A stretch of 16,655 nt of DNA. Source: Gymnopilus junonius (Eukaryota; Basidiomycota; Agaricomycetes; Agaricales; Galerinaceae). The stretch is taken from assembly GCA_015501075.1 (NCBI GenBank), contig JADNYJ010000664.1, positions 1-16,655 on the forward strand, read 5' to 3'. How positions within the stretch are numbered: position 1 is the stretch's first letter; each line of letters begins with the position of its first letter. Both the position numbers and the translations under genes were made by a program. Below are positions 1 to 9,981 of this stretch, one piece after another. A model generated the notes under the pieces. The model did no database searches. It was not told the origin of the DNA and saw only the letters and a program-made list of their open reading frames with translations.

Positions 1-466
1 CAACTATACTACTTACACGTTGTGCACAGCACTCTTCACGAATCACAAATGCTCTGAATAAGGCCGAATAAAGAAGCAAAAGTCCAAACGAGCATCCTGG
101 TTCCCCTCTGCAGCCTTCAGATATTTAACTTCGCCAGAATCCGCGACAGAATTGTGATAGATGGAACTTTGGTTGCAGAGAAATTCTCAGGATTGCTCAA
201 GGATTCCTGATTTATGTAGAATCGGCGGTCAGAAGTGTGACACCAGTGCGTGACAGTTGTCCGAAAATGACATCTGTGACAAGTGACTCCCTGAATGTTT
301 TTTTTTTCTGGAAATCAATTGAAAGAAATGCCTTGATGCTAGTCGAGCCTATAAATTACTAGTACTTCTGCAATCCAAATCATAGCGATGCGACAAAAGT
401 AAAATCAAACGAGTAAATCAAAACTAAAATAGCGTATGAATATGTCTGGAACTCTGCCCATAGCTC
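1..466. other. Left-edge stretch without a recognised gene
   Basis: I see no convincing coding exon on either strand. It lies downstream of the CDC20 stop codon and so should hold that gene's 3' untranslated region. It contains a T-tract at about 299-308 and a loose cluster of GTGAC words between about 234 and 288. No polyadenylation signal can be assigned with confidence. Confidence 0.5.
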
Positions 467-2357
467 TCAGCGAAGAGTCAAAATTCCCTCCTTGGTCGAA
501 TTCTTCCTCCCACCACCCAGCTCCCCGTCCCCAATAACCTTCTTCTTCCTCGCCTGTCCACTACCCGCACCCTCCGAACTACTTTTCGGCTCCCAGATCT
601 TCCAAAACTTCAACATCTCATCGCCACTCGTAGTCGCCAACACATCCCCAGCCGGACTCAACGCAGCATGTAACACCCTTGAATCATGCGCATCCCGGAT
701 CTCCGCCACGCGCTCCATGCTCGGGTACGCATGCACCATGACCGAGTTGGTCGGGTACCCGTGCGTTGTGACGATTTCTTTGTAGTGTTGGGACCAATTG
801 ATGGAGGTTACTTGGGAGGGAGTGCGCAGGGTATGGAGGCGAGCACCGCTGGTGCTATTCCAGATGTTGATGGTGGCATCGTTGGTACCTCCTCCCGTGG
901 CGAGGAGGGTGGGCTGCCATGGACACCAGCCAAGTGCCTATGATAATAAATAAACGATCGTCAGAACAAATTGCGTAAAAAGTAGAAATGAGATGGAAAC
1001 GAGAAATTCACCTTCACAGCAGCAGTGTGATTCCTCTTCGTCCACTTGGCGCTGCCCCTTGCCCCTTCCCCGACGTTACCAAGCCTCGCATCCCAAATAT
1101 TAACGACGTTATCATTTCCTCCGCTAGCCAAAAGCTCGCCGTCAGGCCTCCATTTCAACCCACAGACTTCCCCTGTATGCCCGATCAACTCCATCACCTT
1201 GTGCCTCCCAATACGGACATCGTGGTACCATATGCTGCCATCAATGCACCCAGAGGTCAGGATGTGCTCGTTCCACGACAATGACGCGACTTGGCCTTGA
1301 TGCCCTGTCATCGAGCGCAGCTTCTGACCAGTCTCAGCGTCCCAAAGCTCGACGACACCATCATGGATTCCGATACCAAGAAACGCGCCGTCTCGAGAGA
1401 AATCAAGACTGGTGACGTACAGGCCTTCCTGGCACTCTCCTAGACAGGCAGTGGTGCCCGTATCGGCTTTCCAGACATATGTCGAGTTCTCCAGGCCAAT
1501 TGCCAGAGCGTTCTGACTCGACCAGGCGAGGAGGTTCAAATAAAAGTCATCCATCATGCTTGGGGCGTCCAGGACACGAATGGGCTCTGTACGGATCTTG
1601 CGTGTCTTGTTGGTTGTTGCGCCTGTGGAAGTGGCGATAGCACCAGGGCGTTGGGAATAAAGAGGTCGGGCAAACTCGCGTTGTTGGGCGAGGGTGGTGT
1701 CAGAGGAGGAAGCGGTGGGGGGTTGTTCGTGGTATCCTAGAATACGCCGGTTGATTGGCATACCTGTGGCCGCTGCAAGTCGGGCAGTATGACCAGGGGA
1801 AGAGGACTGAGGGTTTAGAGACAGCAACTCGAGAGTGGCAGAAACAGCCGCAAGATCGGTGGCTTCCCTATTGGTTATAAATCGATCTCCAACTGCTGTA
1901 CGACTCTAAGAAATCATTGAGAAAACGCTGTAAACAATTAAAAAGGAACGGTACCCACTACAGCAGGCGTTGATCTGGACCGTTTAATTTCATGCCTCGG
2001 AGGAACGTAATCCCTTGTAACAACATCTAGTCTGCTTTCAACCCCTCCCTTACGAATCACCCCCCCGCTTGCCTGGCGCTGCAGCGACTCAGCATTCGGA
2101 ATGCCACCTGTCCCACTGCGCTTCACTGGCGAAGAAGGTCGTGATTTCGACATTTGTGGCACGATAAAAGGGTTGGTGGTATCAAACGCAGACGTGGAAG
2201 CCTTGGACTTGATGGGTGCCCCAGGGCGCGAGGTGCGCTTTGTGGGTGATGAAGCCAAAGAAATGTTGTTCATCCCGTTCAGGATAGACGGCGTCAGCGG
2301 CGTCTTCGCCTCTGACCGCGCGCGAGCTCGTAAAGGAGTCTTTGGTTGATGATACAT
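467..2357 (-). CDS. cdc20: Cdc20-type WD40 activator of the anaphase-promoting complex (APC/C)
   Basis: Predicted APC/C co-activator: it recruits substrates such as securin and cyclins for ubiquitination at the metaphase-anaphase transition and is the target of the Mad2 spindle checkpoint. Exons 2357-1959, 1905-1012 and 937-467 keep one frame and give 587 residues; introns are 53 and 74 bases. Seen in sequence: proline-directed Ser/Thr sites in the N-terminal region (residues 1-133); a C-box DRFIT at 140-144 followed by NREATDL; a Mad2-interaction motif RILGYHEQP at 187-195; the family signature RVLDAP then DDFYLNLLAWSSQNALA just before the propeller; WD repeats to about 560, including GHTGEVCGLKWRPDG and ASGGNDNVVNIWD. 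The protein ends in Leu-Arg, where the family usually ends in Ile-Arg. The start at 2357 is preferred because YHQPKTPLRAR looks like the conserved N-terminus; an in-frame ATG at 2378 would add seven residues. The first donor could be 1958 (GTGGGT) or 1961. Cdh1 is less likely given the N-terminal layout. Confidence 0.92.
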
Positions 2358-2447
2358 GTCGTGGGTTCTTATACACAACCACCGAGTCAGGCAGCGTCAA
2401 TAGAATTAAGAAAAGAGCACAAGTGACAACGCTCAAAATAAACCCGA

Positions 2448-2495
2448 ACGCGTTTTTCAACCATGGTCACATGGTCATGTCCGCGTGGCCACGTG
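2448..2495. promoter_or_regulatory. CDC20 promoter: MCB-like ACGCGT and CACGTG E-box
   Basis: ACGCGT at 2448-2453 lies 91 bases upstream of the CDC20 start codon, and CACGTG at 2490-2495 lies 133 bases upstream. ACGCGT is the MluI cell-cycle box bound by MBF in yeasts, and CACGTG is bound by bHLH factors. Both hexamers also occur elsewhere in the window at about the chance rate (roughly 4-5 copies each), so function is only suggested by position. Confidence 0.3.
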
Positions 2496-2717
2496 CTCGG
2501 CCCCCTTGGCGCGTCTTCGTTATTTTTAGTCGCTGCCAGGGCCTAGGGATTGTGAAAGGTCAATCGATGGCCATGATATCACCAGCTTTCACTAACATTG
2601 ATAAGTATATTCAGGGCCCATTCAATCTTAACGAGGAAAAGATAAGTAAACCAATAACTATATATCTACCGTTCATCCGTGCGAGTATTGCGGAATCTTT
2701 AAAAACAGTCCCTAAGG

Positions 2718-4142
2718 CTAGTCCTCACTGTCCGAGTAAATAATACTAGGAAGTTCCGTGAAACTATATAATGTGCTTTCGTTGCTGGGGAGCCTATCCC
2801 GAAGATGCTGGGATGCAAGTCTGCGCATTCTCAAGATAATTCGGCATCCCTGGAATTACGCAACGCAGCACAACATAAAATGTCACCAGTCAATCTGCAG
2901 GTTGGAAGCAAATATAACTCACTATAATAGATAGCAGTGCCATATACCACCTAATATATGAAAAAGGCGCGGTGAACAATAAGGTGACGCAGTACAAAGA
3001 CAAACTCACGCGTAAGCAGCGTTCCAAACCAGGTTTCCATATGCTACACTAAATGACATGTATCTGCGAAGTACTTCAAAGGTAGCAACGCCCACAGTTA
3101 CAACTAACGTAAAATAACAAATAAAGCGTTAATAAAGTTGGCCGAAAAGGTCTGAAGAAAAAAACACACCAGCAAGTGACAAAAAGACGGAAAGCCCATC
3201 GCTAAGCATGAGGGAAACCAAAGGCGTCCTCATCACTCTGCCTGGCTTCCGCGAAAAGTATATTTGGGAAGCAGTCATGAGGATCGACGTTAGTTGTACC
3301 ATCCACCACCCGGAGCTTTACATATCGATCTCAGTCGAACAATGCCATTGTACAGGTGATAAAGGAGTAGTAGACTCACGAAAAAAGTATGATAGAAAGA
3401 GGCCCTGAAGGTTGTGGATTGCAAAAGTCACCTCCTGGACCTGGTGTGATGTTGGCTACAGCCGTTATCGATCCTGAGATTTCTAGGAAGGTTCCGACGC
3501 TGAAAGCGGTCAAGAGAATGAGACGACTGCGATAACTGCAGTTATACAAAGCATGAACTAGGGACGAATGTCAGCAAGGGAGTCGAAGGAAGAAAACTAT
3601 GCTGAGCACACCCCGCTCAATAATATGGCTTCCACACAGGTTGTCGAAACTTGTACAGATACAGATCTTATGATGTTATATCTTCCAGCACATGCTGTAA
3701 TCTGGCGAGTAGAGGACCATTTCGGCCAGCATGAAATTGATTCTAAGAGTGGATGGAACTCAGTATCAGAATTCCATCTCAGAACGAAGAATATAAATCG
3801 AGCCACACATTTGGATCGCGAGGGAACAATAACGAGACCACATGTAGAGGTAAGTTACAATGCGAACGCGCATCCTGAAAGACAAGTCGACGTCAGTATC
3901 CAGTTTGATACTTAATACAGAAGCGCAAGGAGAAAAGAGTTGTACGCTGCTTACTTCCAGAGGTACTCGATCTCGTCAAAGAACTGGTAGAAAAACTCCG
4001 TCACCTGGAGGACGATAGCGACAACTTCAAAGTTCAACATTCAACACTTCCCATCGGGACGAAGCGCGGAGACCAAGCACTTACTTGTCACCGCCTTCGT
4101 GACCATTTCCGTCACCACAAACTGATTCTCTACGGCCGCCAT
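2718..4142 (-). CDS. Predicted seven-helix membrane protein, DUF6533-like, nine exons
   Basis: Exons by splice signal and phase: 4142-4085, 4024-3955, 3874-3786, 3742-3612, 3557-3380, 3315-3170, 3103-3010, 2950-2923 and 2849-2718. Joined, they give about 308 residues. Seen: hydrophobic helix 1 (about 14-35) followed by FFDEIEYLW (34-42); a second helix with SRYCSLAIQ (56-64); a Cys-containing loop; TTCVEAILLSG-VHALYN (106-122); helices at about 126-155, 180-197, 207-235 and 245-268; the PLVSLMLSDG block (207-216); and a charged tail ending YSDSED. The order E-x-E-x-x-W, RY, VEAIL-x-x-V-x-ALY and LxxDG matches the fungal DUF6533 multi-helix proteins as I remember them; their function is unknown. 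Each exon is too short to stand out alone. Oddities: the exon 4-5 junction is one base short in a G-run (3611-3614), intron 3 is only 43 bases, and intron 5 ends in AAAG. The gene is well supported by phase across eight introns; the family name is less sure. Confidence 0.72.
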
Positions 4143-5385
4143 TCCACTTTAAAGATAAATAGCGCGGTGGCAGTCGTGGAAGTATGGGTATGTGATTCGT
4201 TTCTTCTAGCCTATCAACGAAAGTTACAACAGCAGCCGTCTTGACGCGCTCATACAGCATTGATTGCGAGGGAATCAGAGAGGAAAGGAACCAAAGTGTC
4301 TTGAAGGTCAGTACTTATGTAGTCAGCAGAAAATGAGAGAAAAAGACAAAGACAGAACACGCAAAAACTGGCCCGTGGTCGTAAATGGTTTATCTCACGC
4401 GAACAAGTACGTGTCATGGGTCCGAAATTCGCCCATGGGTTATGCGGTTGCTATAGTCGCCCCGGAATTCATCGACCCTTCAACAAAGCGTTCGAACCTG
4501 AGAAAAACGGGTCTCTGGATCAGAGAGGGTGTGATTATAAGTAAAATGATTAGAATCTCGGTCAGCGGCATGGAAACATTGCCATCGGCGCTCCTTTGCG
4601 TGCTGCATAAATGCCTACTTTAGCGGCCTTGGTCTCTGAAAGACTTTGGAACGTTGGACTGTTGACTTCGCAACCTGCGATTCAACTTTTGTGGTGATAA
4701 TATTTCAATTATGCCGTTGGTTCTAGCAGAGGTCTCGAGAGTCCAAAGTAGAACTATGGTGCCATACGTATACGTAAGTTCTTCCCTTGTACGGATTAAC
4801 ATTTGAACCTTAGCTTCGACAGGCACAAAAAGAAAATTAGGAGGATGACGCCGACAAAGTTGATATTTTTCTTTCGCCCCCGGCCCTTTTGACTCGGGGG
4901 GTCCAAAACGATAGTCAGTGAGAATGGGCGCTTCTTGGGAGATGTTTACCAGAGCCCCGACCCTTGTAGGTCGGCATCCAGACCTGGCCAAAGCGTTCGG
5001 GGAATGTTAGTAGCCGATGGGAACTCATTATTTGAGCAACGTTTGATTCTCAATCACAACGTAATCGTTACAACCCTTTTGTAACCCTGGATATCGCTTA
5101 CAGAGAAAAAGCAATCAGAGCGCGTGCTAAGTGTCCAATTTTTATCGGAATTCTTCAAGGTACTTGGGCGTCTATTATCTAACTGGTGTAATCATATCCA
5201 AGACTTGATCAATTCAGAAACTTTAGAAAGCATGCTGGCTGCAACCCATAGAATAATACTTTTCATTCCTCGTACGCGTACAATCAGGTCATTTTAATTG
5301 CGAAACATCCATTTAATAGCGGAAGAAAAGAAAGCGGTTCTGACATCGACTCCTCTCCGCATTTTCAGGGCCGATTGCCAAATAT
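4143..5385. other. Intergenic stretch between the membrane-protein gene and the cellulase gene
   Basis: It holds the promoter side of the membrane-protein gene and the 3' side of the cellulase gene. Open frames exist at 4264-4623 (plus) and 4620-4991 (minus), but neither shows a family motif, a good start context or a phase-keeping intron that extends it. A small inverted repeat, CCGACC/GGTCGG around a 6-base loop, lies at about 4957-4975. I see no RNA gene or transposon. Confidence 0.4.
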
Positions 5386-7085
5386 CTAGAGGCACTGGCT
5401 GTAGTAAGGGTTGGAGACCTGGCAAGTTGTGCCAGAAGCGCAGGCAGTGGGACCACTGTAGCCAATACCACCGCTGGAGAAAGTAGTGCATCAATATTCT
5501 ATTGTAAGAATAGAAGATAAGAGAAGGAGACGTACCATTGACCATAGTGAGTCTGGGTGGCACCGGGAGCGCCAGCCGGGACAGTGGTGGTTCCTCCGGG
5601 AGTGGTGGTGGTGGGGACAACGGTGGTTCCGCCGCCTCCGCTGCTGCTGCTGGAAGCACTGTAGGTCGAGTTGAGGTCACCGAACTTGATGTTGGAGTAA
5701 ACGACGGAAGCGCTGGCATCGCTGGTCTCGATGGTAGCTGGGACACCAGAGTCGGTGGAGCAGGTACCGCGGGCAACACCAGGGCTGGTGGGGTCGGCAG
5801 TAGTGGGGTAGTCGGAGTCGAGCCAGAGCATGTTTACGGCGTAGTCGTCCCAGAGAGAAAGGACGAGGACCATTCCTGAAGCGAAAGCCTCGCCCATGTT
5901 GCCAAGACCGCCCTTAGTCTGGAAGTCGGTGGTGTCACCAAAGACGGCCTTTTGGTCGTTGCAGAAGTCGGTAGTGATCGAGTTGTAGGCAGTCGAGAGT
6001 CCGGGGATGTTGGCGTGAGAGTTCTGGATGACCTTGCCGTCTTGGACGTAGATGCGGCGAATCTCAGAGAGGGTTCCAGTGGCGGTACCATCGTCAGTAA
6101 GGAACTGGGTGACGATTGTGAAGGGTTTGGTGGTGTCGACGATCATGTCGGGGCCGAGGAAGGTAGTGTTACCCATGCGGAAGGAGTTGAAGTCGCAACC
6201 ATCGGGATCGCAAACACTGGAGTAGCGGCTGGAGACGGCGCAAGCATCGTCGCCGGTGCAGCTGGTCTGACCTTGAACGGTGCAAGGGTGAGGGGTCACA
6301 GCAGCGGAGATGGAGTTGGCTTCCCAGATATCCATCTCGTTACAGCAAGTTCCCATTGCACCAGTACCAGAGTTGGCGGAGTTAGAGTCAGGGGTCCAGC
6401 CAGCAGAGTTGGCCTACAAGAAGAATGAATTCAGTAAGGAAAGACTATATAAAGATTGTGGACTCACAAGACCGTCAATGAACTTGATGTCACGAGGGCA
6501 TTGAGAATCGCAGTAACCAGTTCCGTATTGGGCACCGGCCTTGTTGGTGGGGAACCTAGAGACACCACCATCGGCGTCCATTTGAGAGAAGTAAACGGCA
6601 CCGTTGAGACCGCAAGGAAGGTTGGAGACGTCGACATCGAAGGTGAACTCCTGGTTGAGCAATTTGAACATCTCGTATTCGCTGTTGCTGGCCATCAGGT
6701 AGACACGAGAGCCGACGTTCTTGCCATTGGCGTTGGGCTGGACGAACTTGAGAGTGAGGGAGCTGTCGCTGGCGGTGATACCGTAGGTATTTTCGTAGTC
6801 GGCACCGTCGAGAGCGCAGTTCTGCGCACAAGTGGTGGCATCAGGGCAGAGTGTGGCATCCCAAGTGTTACCGGTGTAGCAGTTGGTGCTACTGGTAGTG
6901 CTGTGAACCCAGCGCCAGTTGGCATCGAGGGTGACTGATCCGGAGGGTTGAGCAACGCATCCACCCGCAGTGGTACATTTCTCCCAGGAAAGACTTGGGT
7001 GGGTTTCTGCCGTGAGGGTACCGACCTGCTGACCGAATGCGACGGCGAGGAATGAGAAGGTGACGAGAGCGGCTTTGTTGAACAT
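5386..7085 (-). CDS. Cellobiohydrolase I, glycoside hydrolase family 7 with CBM1
   Basis: Secreted reducing-end, processive cellulase that releases cellobiose from crystalline cellulose. Exons 7085-6468, 6413-5536 and 5473-5386 encode 527 residues; introns are 54 and 62 bases with GTGAGT and GTACGT donors. Seen: signal peptide 1-18 ([18 protein letters not shown]), with mature [14 protein letters not shown] starting in a Gln that can cyclise; the GH7 catalytic motif [11 protein letters not shown] with E232 (nucleophile), D234 and E237 (acid/base); tunnel tryptophans in NWRW and [14 protein letters not shown]; a Ser/Gly/Thr/Pro linker at about 456-493; and a C-terminal CBM1 (HYGQCGGIGYSG...NPYYSQCL) with paired Cys and surface Tyr. 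Exon 3 carries nearly all of the CBM1. The exo-type loops (MDADGG block, VRGTCST-like block) favour a cellobiohydrolase over a GH7 endoglucanase. Length is normal and no frame defect is seen. GH7 members of this type are usually named cbh1 or cel7A; the exact orthologue is not resolved. Confidence 0.96.
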
Positions 7086-7167
7086 TGTGAACGCGATTGC
7101 CGATATGCCTAAGAGTAGACCGGTGCAGCTGTAGAACTGATGCGGATCCTCAAACTTGAGCTGTAGC

Positions 7168-7176
7168 TTTTATATA
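7168..7176 (-). promoter_or_regulatory. TATA box of the cellulase gene
   Basis: TATATAAAA on the minus strand, 83-91 bases upstream of the start codon at 7085. Position and sequence suit a TATA box of a strongly inducible fungal gene. Confidence 0.55.
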
Positions 7177-7250
7177 ATTATGAGCGGAAAATGTCCGGCA
7201 TTGGGAGCGACTCTTCAGCAAGCGACTTCACCTCGAAAATCGCCATGGAT

Positions 7251-7470
7251 GGCTGAGGTTGGAGGCTTCTCGGAAGCTGCACGAGGCCTAGGCGCAGACC
7301 ATGCCACCTCGCAAGGGTCACGCTATTTCGCTTTCATTGGGTCGCGGAGGCACTAATCCAGGGAAGAGGGGTGAGCGTCACCGAAACATTGTGGTTGTGA
7401 TGCCTCGAATTAGGCTTCAATTGGACGTAACGAGCAAAGACCGAACGAATTGCAGCGAGTTGAGCCGGGG
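7251..7470. promoter_or_regulatory. Possible cellulase regulatory sites (Xyr1/XlnR-like, CreA-like, CCAAT)
   Basis: Upstream of the cellulase gene I see GGCTGA at 7251-7256 (matches the GGCTRA site of Xyr1/XlnR) and two SYGGRG words that match the CreA/Cre1 carbon-repressor site: GCGGAG at 7344-7349 and CCGGGG at 7465-7470. ATTGG words (CCAAT on the gene strand) lie near 7197, 7336 and 7420. The motifs are short and degenerate, so this is a plausible control region and not proven sites. Confidence 0.3.
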
Positions 7471-7740
7471 AACTTCCCAAAATATGCCCGAGAAAATGGC
7501 GTAAATAAAAAAACAAGCCTTCGGAACGTCGTTCGCGTTGGAATAGAGCCAGCAGGAGATGTACTTCATGACGAATGTAACGAATATTGGAATAAGCATG
7601 TCCAATTACTATACCAAGCGTTTGTGCGGCATTGTCAAAGGCGTTAAAGTCTCTGCGACTGACACGGTGAATAGGGAGTGGAGGTTCCTGCGTGAAATCG
7701 AACTCCCTGTCAATTTTGGAGCTGTTGCTGGCTAGCACCA

Positions 7741-7780
7741 AAAATAGACTAGCTCAAGGCGCACGTGAGCAGTCTATTTT
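7741..7780. repeat. 15-base-pair inverted repeat (hairpin) with one bulged A
   Basis: Left arm AAAATAGACT, a bulged A, then GCTCA; loop AGGCGCACG; right arm TGAGC then AGTCTATTTT. All 15 pairs are Watson-Crick. The loop edge holds a CACGTG at 7762-7767. It lies about 660 bases upstream of the cellulase start codon, with no recognised gene around it. Confidence 0.75.
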
Positions 7781-9981
7781 AAGCAAGCCGAAACTAATTA
7801 TAGCCTAGGTTGCCCGAAGGCATATATTATACCGTCTGAACGTTAGTTGGCTTTGAAACCGTTTTCTTGAAGGAAAGGGCGTGCAGAAAGAAAAGTTCAC
7901 CACTATATTAGTAATGATCTCACATATCTAAGTGGGCGAGAGCGCCAGATCTGCTTCTGAATTGTTGAGTCAAAGGACACATCACATGCAATTCGTCTTG
8001 TCACCGTGTAAATTTTTTACGAATCATCCTGGAGATAATTTCGCAGATGTTTTCCCAAAACATCTTAGCCCCACAGTCAGGGGGACGTTGGTGTCCATGG
8101 GATTTACTAAAATAGCACAGTTATAAATAATGGTAGAAGGAATACAGGGACAGCATGTCTTCAAGCCACTTGATTCGGACATCGGGGAAATAGGCCAAGT
8201 AAAAAAGGGCGGGCTGAGTACGCCGTCGGAGCCGAAAAGGGGAATTGGATTAGAGCGGGGGCCTAGGGTGTGTAGTAGAGGAGGCATAAATCAAGTTGCC
8301 AAGGTTCCTTAGTTAGCCTCCCAAAGCGAAACGATATCTGCAGTCATTTGTCTTATCGGGACGCTTTCGTATAAATTATTAGGGAGTGGAGTCGTCGTCG
8401 AACGGAAAATTCAAGGAGATTTGTTGCGTAACGGCTTGCGGCATGTCGCATCGTCCGCCTCGCCGCCAGGAGTCCGGTGTCGCCTACGGGCTTCCATAGA
8501 AAAACAGCACAACCGGCCCTATCGTATCGGGTATGGATAAAAATGACTAAATGCCGCCTCATGCTCAGTAATATTGTGCACAAGCCAGGTGAAAAATAGA
8601 TATTGGGCACTATTCTTAGATATCGGTACTATTTCATTATATTTAAATCCTTTTAAATCCGATGCGCACTGATCATAATAGACCGCAATCAATTCTGGAT
8701 GGTGAGGAATAATTCCAGCCCGGCCGGTAGGCGCAGAGACTACTGTGTTGTCCCTCTACCAACTCCGGCCACCTTCCTATGACTGTAAGGCGGTATTTTA
8801 CAAATGACCTTCGTGATAAACTGTGATGGGGAATATCATTCGATTCCTGAAGCTTGCGCACCCCTGAAAGAGCTATGCTGAAGTCAATCTCAACTGGATA
8901 GAGTCGATAAGTTACAGAAGTCGACCAGTCAAGTTGCAGTACATTCGCTGCCATGTATTTGCTCTGGATTCGATAACTCGATTGCGGTGTCCCCCATTTT
9001 CCAGTGAATAACCTATCAGAAATCTAAAATTTATTTCTGTTGTTGAATATACATTATAGCTTACTCCAGGCTGTTATCCACAGTTCTTCCGTCTAGGCAG
9101 TCTCGAACGGCTCCTGGCCCATCTTACTAGTTCAGGACAGAGACAGTAAGATTACACTCGCCCGGCAGATCTTCAGACGAACAAATGCATTGATCCTAAA
9201 AGTAATGGAACCTCAACACTTCTTCGCTTCTTCACCGAGGTTTATTTTCTACATTCTTGATCGGAGAAATGCCAAAGAGTAGCACTCATCAACCGTGACA
9301 CTTTGCTGGATATTCCTTGGCAAGTTCGATCCCAGATTCGTTCATACATTGGGAGTCTCTTTATGTGCCACGGTCTATTTTGAAGGGCTGCAGCCTGGGG
9401 CAGTGATCTCGTTGTCAAATAATGCGAAGGAATGATGCTCGTTCCGAGGGTATACCGGCTCAGGACGGGTAAAGTATAATGGTTCGTTTGTATTCAAAAC
9501 CGACCTTTATACTCTTACTTGGTCTAAGGCTCCTTGCCGCGCCGCGAAGTCAGTCTGAAGTCGCAGGCAATTCAATTTGAAGTCAATGCTTTTCAAAATG
9601 ATTGAAGGTATTCTAAGCATGGCGAAATACCGACTCAAAGCATCTCCAATACATGATTTTCCTCGTTTTACCTAAGATTACGAGGGTTGTAGGAGAACTT
9701 CAGGCTGTTGATCGATTGTAAGGTAATTTTTAGAAAGGAGTTCACGGAGAAACTCGAATCGGTGAAGGTCAGAAAATCAGGTACTCTGGACAGTCGATTT
9801 TCAAATTCACGAAGGGTGTGCAAACGCTTGATACGAGGTATAACCGATCCTCCGGTATTCGGAAAAGAACGTACAATAAACCATGCAATCAGATATCGGA
9901 CGTAACTTTAACGTCCATCCTACTAAGCCCTCAAAGTCGCAAATAATTCCAAGGGTATGCTTTGCTCGTCCATTCCTTGTC

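Larger units (their letters stand above)
7086..9981. other. Long intergenic stretch without a convincing gene
   Basis: The first few hundred bases are the cellulase promoter. Beyond that I find only open frames with no family motif (for example 7334-7741 minus, 8130-8312 plus, 8673-8954 minus, 9708-9905 plus). No tRNA, rRNA, transposase motif, LTR or tandem array was recognised. Notable items are the hairpin at 7741-7780 and a short direct repeat TTTAAATCC at about 8642-8660. Because nearby genes hide in very short exons, a small spliced gene here cannot be excluded. Confidence 0.4.

Noticed and set aside
3568..4241. Plus-strand frame starting at 3568, with a GTAAGT...TACAG intron (3850-3920) leading in phase to 107 more open codons
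   Set aside because: It looks like a gene at first, but it is antisense to membrane-protein exons whose protein carries family blocks and keeps phase across many introns. The plus-strand product has no recognisable motif.
4774..4813. Plus-strand intron-like stretch GTAAGT...CCTTAG
   Set aside because: Only 40 bases long, and the joined frame stops after eight codons, giving a 29-residue product without support.
4264..4991. 119-codon plus frame (4264-4623) and 123-codon minus frame (4620-4991)
   Set aside because: No domain, no signal peptide, no helpful splice extension. The plus frame starts at a non-ATG codon. Length alone is not enough here.
5538..6938. Long plus-strand frames (5538-5879, 5952-6428, 6456-6938)
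   Set aside because: They are antisense shadows of the cellulase exons, kept open by the codon bias of a highly expressed gene.
7334..7741. 135-codon minus frame and an overlapping hydrophobic 62-codon frame (7417-7605) upstream of the cellulase gene
   Set aside because: Neither has a family motif, and they overlap in different frames inside a likely promoter region. Chance open frames or the remains of something unrecognisable.
8353..8954. Minus frames of 85 and 93 codons
   Set aside because: No recognisable domain or splice context; the first has an erratic composition typical of non-coding DNA.
9320..9345. TTCGATCCC resembling a tRNA T-loop
   Set aside because: The flanking bases do not form a T-stem, and there is no acceptor or anticodon arm at the right distance.
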